Positions 45,825 to 56,426 of a stretch of DNA of 64,000 nucleotides are shown here, piece by piece. This stretch comes from Castanea sativa (Eukaryota > Streptophyta > Magnoliopsida > Fagales > Fagaceae). Made by a program: the position numbers and the translations under genes. The stretch spans positions 14,900,835 through 14,964,834 of the forward strand of contig NC_134018.1 in NCBI RefSeq assembly GCF_040712315.1, written 5' to 3'. Numbering within the stretch: the stretch's first letter is position 1; each line of letters begins with the position of its first letter. Below the pieces are notes generated by a model. It was not told the origin of the DNA and did not search any database. It saw only the letters and a program-made list of their open reading frames with translations.

Positions 45825-46861
45825 TATTGGGTAGTTGGGGGAGTGGGCAGAACTTTACATCTCAACTTAAAATAATGTATTCGTAAACCAATGTAGTAAA
45901 ATCACAAATAACATTAACTACTCACTGCAAGCGCCATATTAAAAAACTTAATATTCTTTTTGCCAGCGTATTAAAATATGGGTCATGCTAATGAATAACC
46001 TTAGGGCATTCTATAACAATCCATTTTAGGAAAGTTTTGACATCACTTTTATGGGAAATAAAAAAAGCTGTCAAAATATTAATTTTTTTTCTTTCTTTCC
46101 CCATAAAAACTTTCTTTAAATAGATTATTAAATAATGTCTTAAGGGCATTCGTTAGCATTTTCCTTAAAATATATAGGATCTTACATCTACTTGCTAGCC
46201 ATAAATTTTATTATAAAAGAAAAAAAAAAACTTAAATATGTTAGAGATATTATGGTCTAATTATTCCTAACTATCTAGTTTCAGTCAATGTAGTTTCATT
46301 GATAGAGTACCACTGATGCAAAAATGATATCATCCTAAAAATTTAGTTTCAATCCTAACTAGCAATGAAATATTACTTCATCATTAACATTTTTTAGTAA
46401 AATCAGTTTTCTTTCACTTCAAACTTTGAGCACTAGCTTTAACCAACTTCTACTATATCCAAATCTACTATAGGACAATGAAAATTTAAAATACTTAAAT
46501 TAATCTTAAATTTGTCAAAATACATTTCCAATATAAAGATATTAAGTAAGATTCTAGCTTAAGGCTACAACCTTATTTAATATCATTAACATTGCTATAT
46601 ATTTCGAAAATTTAACTGTTAGATTGCATGTTATTTACATTCTTAATACACGTGTCAAATTTTGTGCCCATAAAATATTATATACTCTATGATCTATAAG
46701 ATTATATTTTATGCATAATTTTAAATTACAAAAACTTGCAATTTAAATAATTTATTGATGACATAGCTATTGATATTTATTTTTTTTAGAAATTTTGCAA
46801 GCATAGAGGATATTAGAAAAAAAAAATGTATTTCAATGGTTGATTTGTCAAAATTCATCTC
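45825..46861 (+). repeat. Segmental duplication, copy 2, left part
   Basis: See copy 1 at 43170. Ends at the target site ATCTC (46857-46861) of element C, inside the third MITE copy (46540-46861). Resumes at 61913. Confidence 0.8.
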
Positions 46862-47797
46862 TGTTAGGTAGATCTAGGATGAGTTTAGTACTTTGACAAA
46901 ACGCACTTTACTTGTAATTGGGTAGATCTAGGATGAGCTTAGTACTTCAAGAAACAAGTGTTTAAATTAAGTATTGAAGCCATGCAAATCTGACCAAGAA
47001 ACAAGTGAAGGAAGTGTTGTTCATTAAAGCTCGATAGAATCCTTTCTATCGAGATTTAATGTTGAAGCTTGACAAAAGCTCGACACATGCTGTATCTGTC
47101 GAGAATTACAAAATCAGATTTTCTAGATCTAATTACACGCAGATTCCTATGTATTTGTGTAGGGTTTCTTTTCTTACAACCCTAGATATATATAAGGATT
47201 ATTTTAAAGGCCATCGCGCATGCCTTGTGTGATCGAATGCAAAAAGTGGCCTAGTTCATTATTCTCTCTGAAGAAGCTATTGCGTCTTTAGGCCAAGGGT
47301 TTTATGACCAAGGAGCTTCCTGATCTTCATTGTTGATGAACTGAAGAACTTTGTAGCTAACAATCTCCTTCAAGTTGGTGAGTTAGTTACGTACTGGGAT
47401 CCGTGCATCATTGGTTAGTCACGTACTGGGATTCGTGCATCGAACAGAGAGATTGTTGCTACAATACAAGTCCAATTGGGTATTGGGGTAAGGATTCAAC
47501 TATAGGTTGGTATTTTGGGATAGACCAAAGGGTTTGGTAAGATTCTTTATACTTGTAACCGCTTGTGATTGATAATAGTGGATTCTCGGGAGTAGTGACC
47601 TTAAATTTACCTGGTGAGATTTTGCCTCGGTTGTTTTCTCCATTCATAAACAAATTACCTGTGTCAAATTTATTTTTCGTTACATTTAGTTATTTGGTGA
47701 TTTGTTTGTGCTACAATGCTATTGCATGCAATTTGACTAATTAATTAACTTAGGTTATTAATTAATTTACAAAGGGTCAATTAATTTTAACTCAACA
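46862..47797 (+). repeat. Element C 5' LTR
   Basis: TGTTAGG...CTCAACA. The first 60 bp is rearranged against the 3' LTR. Words CTCGATAGAAT, CTATCGAGA, CTCGACACA and TGTCGAGAA at 47029-47105; TATA-like ATATATAAGG near 47186. Confidence 0.88.
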
Positions 47798-47799
47798 AG

Positions 47800-47811
47800 T
47801 GGTATTAGAGT
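47800..47811 (+). promoter_or_regulatory. Primer binding site of element C, mutated
   Basis: TGGTATTAGAGT against TGGTATCAGAGC in A and D. Confidence 0.8.
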
Positions 47812-47869
47812 GGGCACATTCTGATTAGGTTTTAATCTTTGCTGTGTGATCCATTGACCCCTGTTTTTC

Positions 47870-49012
47870 ATGGATAAAGAAAAGTCTCTTATTATACCTC
47901 CTTTATTTGATGGCACTACCTATGCATACTGGAAAGTACGCATGAGAGCTTTCTTATAGTCTTTAGATGAGAAAATGTGGCAAGCTATGGAGATTGGCTG
48001 GACTAAGCCAAAGGAAGCGTCAGCTGATTGGGATGATGCAAAAATCAAAATGACAAACTTCAACAGTAGAGCATTGAACGCCATATTTAGTATGGTCATG
48101 AATAAGGAGTTTAAGAAAATATCCTCGACTGAAACTACAAAGCATGGACCATTCTCCAAACGACTTATGAAGGAACTAAGGCTATTAAAGATTCCAAGCT
48201 TCAAAGGCTTACTACAAGCTTTGAGGAGATCAAGATGGAGGAGGATGAGACATTCGATGAGTTCTATGCCAAACTCAAGGACATAGTCAACTCAGCCTTT
48301 AATCTTGGGGATACTATTCCCGAACCCAAGATTGTGAGAAAGGTGCTCAGATCTCTCCCTGAGAGATTTTATGCCAAGATAATAGCGATTGAAAAATTGA
48401 AGGACATTGACTCCATTCCTTTGACGAAGTTGATTGGTAACTTGCAAACCTATGAATTGGGTTTGACTAGACTTAGGAAAGGAACTAGAAGTAAGAGTAT
48501 GGCAATGAAGGCCAAAAGTAGTGAGATTGATGAGTCTTCAGATGATGAAGATTTTAAGATGAAGTCTTACATAATTAGGCAGTTCAAGAAGTTCATGAAG
48601 ATTGCCAATGTGAAAGGTTTTGACAAGGATCGTAAGCAATCAAGTTCTTCTCAATTCAAAAGTCAAGATAGAGGGAAGAAGGATGCTAAGGATGTCGGTT
48701 AGTATATTGTTCCCTCTGGACCAAAGTGCTTTCAATGTCAAGGTTTTGGACACATGAAACAAGAATGTCCAACATATCTCAAGTCGATTGGGAAAAGCAA
48801 GGCTCTTTCTGCTACCTTGAGTGATACCGAGCCTGAGACTGAGTCAGATGATAGTGATTACGAAGGAATCTTGAGTGCTTTCACTGCCATAGTGGATCCT
48901 ACTGATGGGATTGTAGAAGCGGTGGATGAAGAAGAAGACTTTGTGGAATTAAAGTTCAAGAAGATGGATGAACAGGATGACATCCATACAGCTTATGCAA
49001 AGTTATACAAGG
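47870..49012 (+). pseudogene. gag: Copia-type gag, degraded, first part (element C)
   Basis: From ATG 47870 (MDKEKSLIIPPLFDGTTYAYWKVRM). A TAG lies near 47957 and a deletion frameshift near 48135. Then a long open part, 48190-48702, with TFDEFYAKLKDIV and RSLPERFYAKI. A TAG at 48700-48702 stands at the same position as in element A, just before the CCHC knuckle CFQCQGFGHMKQEC (48730-48771). The frame is cut at 49012 by the nested F element and resumes at 53766. Confidence 0.85.
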
Positions 49013-50088
49013 TGAAAGCTCAAATTTGTATGAATACACAAGAGCTTGTTTAGACCCCAATTAAAAGATTACGGCTCGGTTGATTTTACTCTAACTTATA
49101 CTAAGTGCGAAATAGAGTAAATGCGAGCGAACAAACAATAAAGCTACTCTAAGCCATATTCATCAAACCATGGTAGTAAAATGAAAGCTAAAGAAATAGG
49201 AAAGAGAAATGCAAACACAAGATAACACGCTAATGTGTTATCAAAGAGGAAATTGAAGAAATAGGTGAAAAACCTCTCCGCCTCCCTCCAAGCGATAAAT
49301 CGATCCATTAGACAATAAGTTGGGATACACGAACAGCAAGAGACCCTCCAAGCCTAATCTACCTAGTGCACCTAAGCCCTCCAAGCTCCTACTCCAACAA
49401 GGCTTCTCGAAATCGTGTCTTGTCTAGCTTTTCATATCCCGCAATGCGCTCGATTGCATCCGCCAAAGCTTGGCTTCTTCCAATGCTTCCCAGCAGCACC
49501 AAAACCTCACTTGTCACATAGATTGGGTGTGATAAGTGTTTGGTCTATCAACCTCTCAAGGATATGGATATGGAGAGGGACAGGTAGGAGTTGAGGAAAA
49601 CCACAATGGATTGTGTAGAGGATTGTGGGTATAACAATCTCTATCTCTCAAGGGTTGTGGCTAGGGTTTTCTCTCTAAAATGCACTCCTTTCAATATTTG
49701 GGTAATGTGGATATATATAGTGTGGGTAGAGACATGGTGTATCAGGTATGACAAAATAGCAAAACAAAATGTTTTGAGAGTATCTTGAGGGAAGGCCTTA
49801 CTTGCGAAATACTCGCGAAAACTAGCTGTCACCATCTGTCATGACTCTACACATTCCAGTCATGTGCTAAGCACATGGCTTCACTTCACGGGATGGCTTC
49901 TCACGAGCTACCCGTGAAAACTCCTTTGATCTTCAATGTTGCCTTGAGTCTTCACACTCTCTTTCTCACATAACCCTTACAAAGAAATCCCACATAAAAT
50001 ATAGGGTATATAAGATTGAACAAAATTATAATCAAATTTGACACGGAATTAAAGTCAACACAAAATAGTTGTAAATCACAACTTTACA
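49013..50088 (-). repeat. F-family 3' LTR (left copy)
   Basis: On the minus strand starts TGTAAAGTTGTGATTTAC and ends AGCTTTCA, as in the solo LTR at 11409-12335. CGCGA words at about 49790-49915; a TATATATA is at 49712-49720. Confidence 0.88.
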
Positions 50089-50100
50089 ATCTCCCCCTTT

Positions 50101-50833
50101 GGCTACTCCGTGACAAAACCCCTAAAACAGACTCTAGACTTAGACGCGAGTTTAGGAACAATGGAAAAACTCACTCACACCTATCTAGAAGCTGTGAAGC
50201 ACTTGCACATATACATTTGTATCCTGAAACACTCGCACACAAACAAAACTTTCATTAAGCTTATGACAAGTTGAAAACAAGGTACGTATAGGAACAAGTA
50301 AAATGTGATTAAGGTAATAAGCAGTATATAAACCATGAAGCATAACTTGATCATTAGGAATAGTCATTAAAGAATGACTACAATGAACATTTAACTAGTA
50401 AATGATCATCTGGACACGCAATGCAATTAAGAGCAATGCAAAAATCAATTGCATGTCCAAACACATAATCAATGCAAAACACCAAAGTATTTGCAATAAG
50501 GATACAAGATCGAACAAGGGTACAAGTGTGTAGTACTCAAGATAATGCAACAAAATCTAAAAGTACATAAAAAATGCTACAAAGCAAAGATAAATAAACA
50601 AAGTACTGAATATAAACTGAAATTTTTAAACCAAAGTACTTTAAAGCTTTAAAAGAAAGCAATGTAAATATCCAAGAGTTATAAAAACTATAGCAAAATA
50701 AAGTAGACTACTAAACCACCAAAAATAAACCAATATATCTATGCTTTGCTTTGCTATGCTCTCCCTCAAACTGTGCAACTTCCCCTCAAAACTTTCTCCC
50801 ATTTTTTGACCGGAATGGCCAAAGGAGCTAGAA
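50101..50833 (-). other. F element 3' non-coding region
   Basis: Between ORF2 and PPT. No ORF of note. The GTGACAAAACC complement and AAGCTTTAAA blocks resemble 3' regions of related elements. Confidence 0.5.
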
Positions 50834-51940
50834 CTACTCAGATTCTGAGTCGGATCCTTCTTGTTGCTACTGCTACTCCATCATCATGTCTTCAATTTGA
50901 GATGATAGCATAGTAATCTGGCCATCGACATATGTAAACTGATCTATGGTGTGTTGCACATAGGATTCTAGTATGCCATACATCTGCTAAACCTTGGCAA
51001 TGAGACGATCGGGTTCCCTTGCTTATGCTTGGGAAGATGGTTGTGCAGTGCCCTCCGGGGTTGAGGTGAACTTGTTAATCTCTTCCTCCATGTCCCCACC
51101 TTCTTCCTCAATATTGTCCCTTGGGATTTAAGAAATGCTGGTTTTTGATCCAGTGATGTAGGCTTGGCTTCGAGTCACCGTATGAGCACCAATGAGATAG
51201 TCTCTTTGCACGATGGTAAGACCGCTTGGAATCTTCAGCCTTGTCTTTACTATAAGACCCATAATGAGACTTAGGAATGGCAATAATGTCCCTGAGTTTC
51301 TCTTGGTGATACTCTTGGTCAAGAGGTGGTATATATGACCGCATATATCAATCTCCTTATGTGTGAAGAGATCATATAGGAAAATAGATCTTGGTATGGA
51401 CAATGAAGTCAAGTTTGTTACTGGGTAGAGGTTGTGGATCATTACATAAGCCAATGTCCTCATCTTCGCATTGAAGGGAACGTTGTTTGTTGACTTCTTT
51501 TTGAGAGAACCACCGAGGAGCTCCGCCATTGGTTCAAAAGAATCCAATCTATCATCATATTGTATGGAGATTGGTTGAGATGGTGGATGAACTTCTAAGA
51601 ACTCTTGAATGGAGTCCCTTGTGATAATGAATTCTTTTTGTCACACCTAACAGTTGATGTGATCTCTTTCCACAATGGCATTAGCATAGAATTCCCTTAT
51701 GAGTTTAGCATAGAAATTTCCACTTGGATTCAGTAACTTTGTCCAAGTTCTTTCCTTGAACACTTCAGGTATTGTAGTGTTTTCAAGGGTCTCCATTCTT
51801 ACAACCCTTTCCATGATGATTGTTGCCCTTTTGTAGCAGTCATTGTAGGCCATGTCTACCTCAATGGTTTGGAAATTCTTTAAGTTAGTGCATGGACGCT
51901 TTGAGGATTTCTTGGAGGTAGAGTACTTAGTAGGAGACAT
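50834..51940 (-). pseudogene. ORF2, Transposase_32-like, nearly intact (F element)
   Basis: From ATG 51940: MSPTKYSTSKKSSKR, then a helical part with FKERTWTKLLNPSGNFYAKLIREFYANA, then RTLAYVMIHNLYPVTNLTSLSIPRSIFLYDLFTHKEIDI, and a Glu/Asp/Ser-rich C-terminus to about 50834. The EFYANA and FLYDLFTHKEIDI stretches are typical of the plant Transposase_32-like proteins. Two stops near 51650 and a frame change near 51260 interrupt it. The start is set by the acceptor AG lying directly against the ATG. Homologous in position and domain to ORF2 of A and C, though the LTRs are unrelated. Function unknown. Confidence 0.7.
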
Positions 51941-52569
51941 CTACAAAAATAGACATAAAGCACAAAGGAACAAGTGCAAAAAAACAAAACACAAGAACAC
52001 AGACTTGATTAGTACCAAGTTAGTCCATAAAAAATAGACAAAAAGTTCTAAAAAGAGCATAAACAATGTCACATTTTCAAGTTAAAAGTGCTAAAACATG
52101 TACTACCATTGAAATGCAAAGAAAATGTGCATCAAGTGTGCATGTGGTGCATGATCAAGGCATGACAAAATGCATATGGGTCAAAGTGTGTAAACCACAC
52201 AACCAATTATCAAAACATGATAAACATGTATAATCATGGTAATCCCCAAAGTTTGGTACTCAACGGAGTCCAAAACCACGAGAATATGCCATTTGGGCAT
52301 TTTATCAAATATATGGTATTCACCTATAGAACTATATAGGCAATGCATGAACATGAGTGAATCTTGCCTAAATACATGTTAAAATGCCACAATTGGCCAA
52401 CACAAACACAAACAGATCAAATGGGACAAAGCCCAATCAAGAAAATGAAAAAAAATTTCACAAACTTTAAAGATCCCAACCCTTTTTCAAAAAATAAACC
52501 CAACTTAAGAAAACCTAGAATCTAAGGCATAATCTAAGTAAATAGAAAGAAAAGATTGTAAAAAAATAC
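51941..52569 (-). other. Candidate 5' UTR intron before ORF2 (F element)
   Basis: Donor AAAG|GTATTT with GT at 52568-52569 and acceptor TTTTTGTAG ending at 51941, against the ATG. Inferred from sequence only. Confidence 0.5.
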
Positions 52570-52724
52570 CTTTGAGATGATTTTGAAACAATTGCACTTG
52601 AGTTTTGGTTGGGTTTTTGAGTGAAATTAGGTTTTGGGTGGTTTAAGGCTTGAGGGAGACGAAGTGAGGGAAAACAAGTTATTTTGAAAAACTGTCTACA
52701 TCAACCCTTTAAAACTAAAAACAC

Positions 52725-52925
52725 ACGTTTTTCGCGGGTTAGCTTCTCACGAAATTACTTGCGGAAAATGCCTTTGAAGCACAAAACTTTTCGCAGGAAG
52801 ACTTTACTCGCGAAATAGTTGCAAGACAGTCGCAAAAGTTTTGTTTGAAATTTGTGTTTTCAATATTTTTTCTTAAATCATTTTCACGGGAAGAGCTTAG
52901 TCGCGAGCTTCTCAAGAAAATGCCT
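52725..52925 (-). promoter_or_regulatory. CGCGA word cluster upstream of ORF2 (F element)
   Basis: TTCGCGGG, CTCACGAAAT, TTGCGGAAA, TTTCGCAGG, CTCGCGAAA, TCGCAAAAG, CACGGGAAG and TCGCGAGC within 200 bp. The same words lie in the F LTRs. Position matches the word clusters of A and C. Confidence 0.55.
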
Positions 52926-53589
52926 CTGAAGGAGTTTTTGATGAAAATCATGAAAAATGCAATTTGATAAAAAACTCAAAACATGAAAGCATAAAACCAC
53001 TTTAAAAAACATATAAAATACTCAAAAATATTTTTGGGTTTGATCGACAAGTAATTGAGTATACACATCACATTTGAGCATGTATTATCACACAAATGAA
53101 ACAAGAATTCATTAAACAATAGACTTGTCTGTTGTGTGTGTGTATCAAATGTGACATAGTCCTTAGTCTAGAGTGAAGCTTCAATGATCAATTCAAACAA
53201 GCCATACATAACTAGTATTAAGACAAGTGGTCTATCTCAATTATAGAAATGAACATATAAGACCTCCTACAAAAAAATGATCACAAGCGATCAAAATCAC
53301 ACAACCCTTACAATGTTGCCTTTGTGGGAAAAATCTTGAAATCTATGTGTGATTGTTGTAAATTGATCTTTAAGCTTGTCATGAATGATTAATCAACAGT
53401 CTTGTTGGTCTTGACACATGCATAGACTTGTTCCTATATATCTTCCAATGTTTTTGCTCTATAGCTCATCAAATATAAAATCTCAACAATAGATATTGAG
53501 CTACAAAAGCCGTCGCACATACTAGTATTTGACTAGGAAAAAGGAAAAACAACTTGTATTGAAATGTATGGTGCCTCAAAAAGCCAAAG
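52926..53589 (-). other. F element internal non-coding region
   Basis: No ORF. A non-coding stretch in the place where A and C have their conserved module; I saw no convincing match to that module. Confidence 0.45.
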
Positions 53590-53760
53590 GCATTTTCTTG
53601 ATCTTCAATGTTGGCTTGAGTCTTCACACTCTCTCTCACACACAACCCTTACAAAGAAATCCCACATAAAACACAGGGTACATAAGATTGAACAAAATTA
53701 CAGTCAAATTTGACATGGAATTAAAGCCAACATAAAATAGTTGTAAATCACAACTTTACA
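53590..53760 (-). repeat. F-family 5' LTR, truncated (right copy)
   Basis: Matches 49920-50088 (GATCTTCAATGTTG to CAACTTTACA). The remainder of the LTR is deleted. Confidence 0.8.
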
Positions 53761-53765
53761 CAAGG

Positions 53766-54338
53766 TATCTGAAAAGTATGAGAAGTTGTATAGGTTGTCC
53801 ACTAAGAAGCTTAGTGAAGTGGAGCTAGAATGAGAGAAGCTTTCTACCAAGGTTGAAGAAGCCAATCAAGTCATTGGAGCACTACGATTTGAAAAAAATT
53901 TCTTGGCTGAAAGAACCAAGAAGCTCGAAGCTCAAAGTTGAATTGTTCCAAGTTCGAGCTCAGTTGGAGAGAACTTCTAGTGCAAAATTGGATGAAATGT
54001 TGAACCTTCAGAAATAAGCTTTTAACAGAACCGGCTTGGGGTATGAACTCTCTAATTCTTCTCATACTGCCACTTCTAGTAGAACTATTTTTGTCTCACT
54101 TGCTAATAATAAGAATGTTGAAAATAATGAAGCTAAAACTGAAATAGCTAGTGAGAACATAGACAAGGACAAATCTATTCTTGGAGAACCCCCTAACATA
54201 GAGAAGAAAGAGACTAGAAACCCTAAGAACAATAAGGCTAAAAATAAAAAGTCTCAACCAAAGAAGCCGCATTTCTATCATCACTGTGGAGCTTCGGGAC
54301 ACACTCGTCCAAATTGTTATAAGTGGTTAGCCACTTAA
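53766..54338 (+). pseudogene. gag: Copia-type gag, second part (element C)
   Basis: Resumes exactly after the nested insert: VSEKYEKLYRLSTKKL, a coiled coil with a TGA near 53831, then MGYELSNSSHTATSS and a second CCHC knuckle CGASGHTRPNC at about 54286-54318, ending YKWLAT. One frameshift near 53935. Matches A 4060-4590. Confidence 0.8.
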
Positions 54339-55644
54339 CAGAGCAATAGTGTGTTATCATCTGGTGGTCAAGGTCAGTTTCCATCATCTTTGGGTCCTCT
54401 TGGAGATCTTTTCAAGACCCTCATGTTCCTTTCAAACTTGAATGGTTTCAATTCTTCCCCCTCTCCTCAAGATCAAAGGTTCGCACAAAGGAAAAGTCCT
54501 TCCAAGGTGTAGAAGGAAAAAAGCTCAAAGTGATTCAGTCACTCTCTCTCTCTCTCTCTCTCTCCCTTTATGTTTATGCATTAATTGTTTGTTTCTTTCT
54601 AACTTTTGAGTCAGTCTAGTTTTATGTTTTGTGTGTTTCTTCATGTTTTTGTTTGGTTGCTTTTTAGTTTTTGTTTTATTTGAATTTCATAAAAATAAAA
54701 AAATTAGAAAAATTAGAAAAAACAAAAAACAAAAACAGTGTGTGTTTGTGTATATTGGTACTTGTGTACCTTGGATAGCCATTGAAACAAAGTTTTCTAA
54801 ACTTTGTATTGCTTGTAGCTTAGATGAGTACATTAGTGCACAACTAAGCAAGTGAGCTTTGTGGCTCGTGTTTATGATGTGTACGATTAAGTAATCTTCT
54901 ACACTTAATACTTGTATCACTCAATTTAACGGTAAGGACTAGAAAATCTTAAGAGAAAGGTATAAATAATCATCTCACAACTAAAGCCCACCAATCATGT
55001 ATAAAATCTGTGTGCTTTGGCATAGGAAAATTGTGAAGTTTTGGTTTACATAATTGGGTATTTATTCTCTCTCTTATATGCCCATGCATGATATGTTCAA
55101 AAATAAAATATGCAAAGAAAAATAAAAGCAAAAAGAATCAAAATGATTATAAATATGGTTGCAAGCGTGTTTCTAGGAGATGTGAGAGTTATATGATGTA
55201 CATCAAAGGTGATAGTTCCTATCAAACAATTATGATTGCGTGTGAGTGTATTAGATTCTCTCATATCTCAAATCATCATGATATGAGAAACTTGTGCACA
55301 CTTGTTATGTTTTCACATATAACACACAAACTCTTTGCTACTTTTGATACATGTGCAGGTAAAATGTGATTTGGCTATCACAAGGAATACACGTGTTAAT
55401 AAATACTCACTAAACTTTCTTAACTTGTTTTTGAAATATAAAATTTGGTTAGACTTGTTTAGTGTGTGTGTGTATGTGTGTGTGTGTATGTGTGTGTGTG
55501 TGTTTTTGGATCTATGGATGCTATACTTATATGTTGAGAGATATTTTGAGAGCTTAATATGTTGCTTGGATCTTTGGTAAAGTAGCTTACTTGTTGCATT
55601 CATCTTTATGTGTTTTTCCTCCCTTGAAAAACTCCTTTTCTTTG
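54339..55644 (+). other. Conserved non-coding region between gag and ORF2 (element C)
   Basis: Matches A 4600-5860. (TC)n at 54541-54562; module at 54905-55375; (GT)n at 55462-55503. No ORF. Confidence 0.7.
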
Positions 55645-55896
55645 AGCTCGACAGCTTCTCGATAGATCCTCGACAGATTCCATTTCTATTGAGCTTTCTT
55701 TCTTCAGTCTCGATAGAATCTCAATAGATCTTCGATCCATCGAGATTTCTGGGTTTCTTCTCGACAGTATCTCGACAGCTTCTTGATCCATCGAGGTGTT
55801 TTTGTCGTTGACAAATCCTCGACAGCACCTTGACAGATTCATTTTAGTCGAGATTTAGTGCTCGAAAGATCCTCGATAGAACTTCGATCCATCGAG
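55645..55896 (+). promoter_or_regulatory. CpG word cluster upstream of ORF2 (element C)
   Basis: Many CTCGACAGCTTCTCGATAG, CTCGATCCATCGAG and CTCGACAG variants over 250 bp, ending 10 bp before the TATA box. Same place and words as 5861-6092, but the arrangement differs in detail, so the words were kept while their order drifted. Confidence 0.6.
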
Positions 55897-55905
55897 CTAC
55901 AATTT

Positions 55906-55914
55906 TATATAAAG
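55906..55914 (+). promoter_or_regulatory. TATA box of internal ORF2 promoter (element C)
   Basis: TATATAAAG, then GGCGCGATTT within 15 bp, as in element A. Confidence 0.6.
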
Positions 55915-56049
55915 CTGAGGCGCGATTTTAGATTCATTTTCTCACTTCTCTCTCAATAGAATTCATTCTCTTTTGCCACAAACACTCTCATCTCACTCAA
56001 ATCTCTCTACCCACTCAAGTTTCGGCCTAGATCAAGCTCAAATCACTTG

Positions 56050-56418
56050 GTAAGCATCCTAATTCCCTTCATTTTCTTGCATTCATGCATTTTTAGACCT
56101 AGGTTTTGGGATTTTGAAAATTTTTGGGGTTTTTGAGTTTGTTGTGAATTTGTTTTTTGGGTTGGGCTTTGTGAAATTGTTGACATATGCTCATGCATTT
56201 CTTTCTCATTGCGTTATAACAATGTTTCATGCATTTTAGATGTGTGATTAATTATTGTTGTTTGTGCTGGTAGGTTTGGGTTGGGCTTTTACCTATGATG
56301 TTTGTAATTTTTGCACGTCATATGTTCATGCATTTTTCATGCATACGTTTCTTTTCTTTCCTATTCTGAGTTGTGATGTATTCTGTTCTCTCTCTCTCTC
56401 TCTCTCTCTCTCGGATAG
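56050..56418 (+). other. Candidate 5' UTR intron before ORF2 (element C)
   Basis: Strong donor CTTG|GTAAGC at 56050; acceptor CGGATAG ending at 56418, preceded by a (TC)n tract (56389-56413); ATG follows at 56427. Best-formed of the three candidate introns. Confidence 0.55.
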
Positions 56419-56426
56419 ATTGTGTT

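Larger units (their letters stand above)
49013..53760 (-). mobile_element. F-family LTR retrotransposon nested in gag of element C (reversed)
   Basis: Target duplication CAAGG on both sides (49008-49012 and 53761-53765). Full LTR at the left (49013-50088); only the first 170 bp of the other LTR remains at the right (53590-53760), so a deletion has removed its remainder, with the PBS and any gag. Inside are a PPT complement (CTCCCCCTTT, 50090-50100), ORF2 (50834-51940), a 5' UTR intron and a CGCGA word cluster (52725-52925). No pol seen. Confidence 0.85.
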
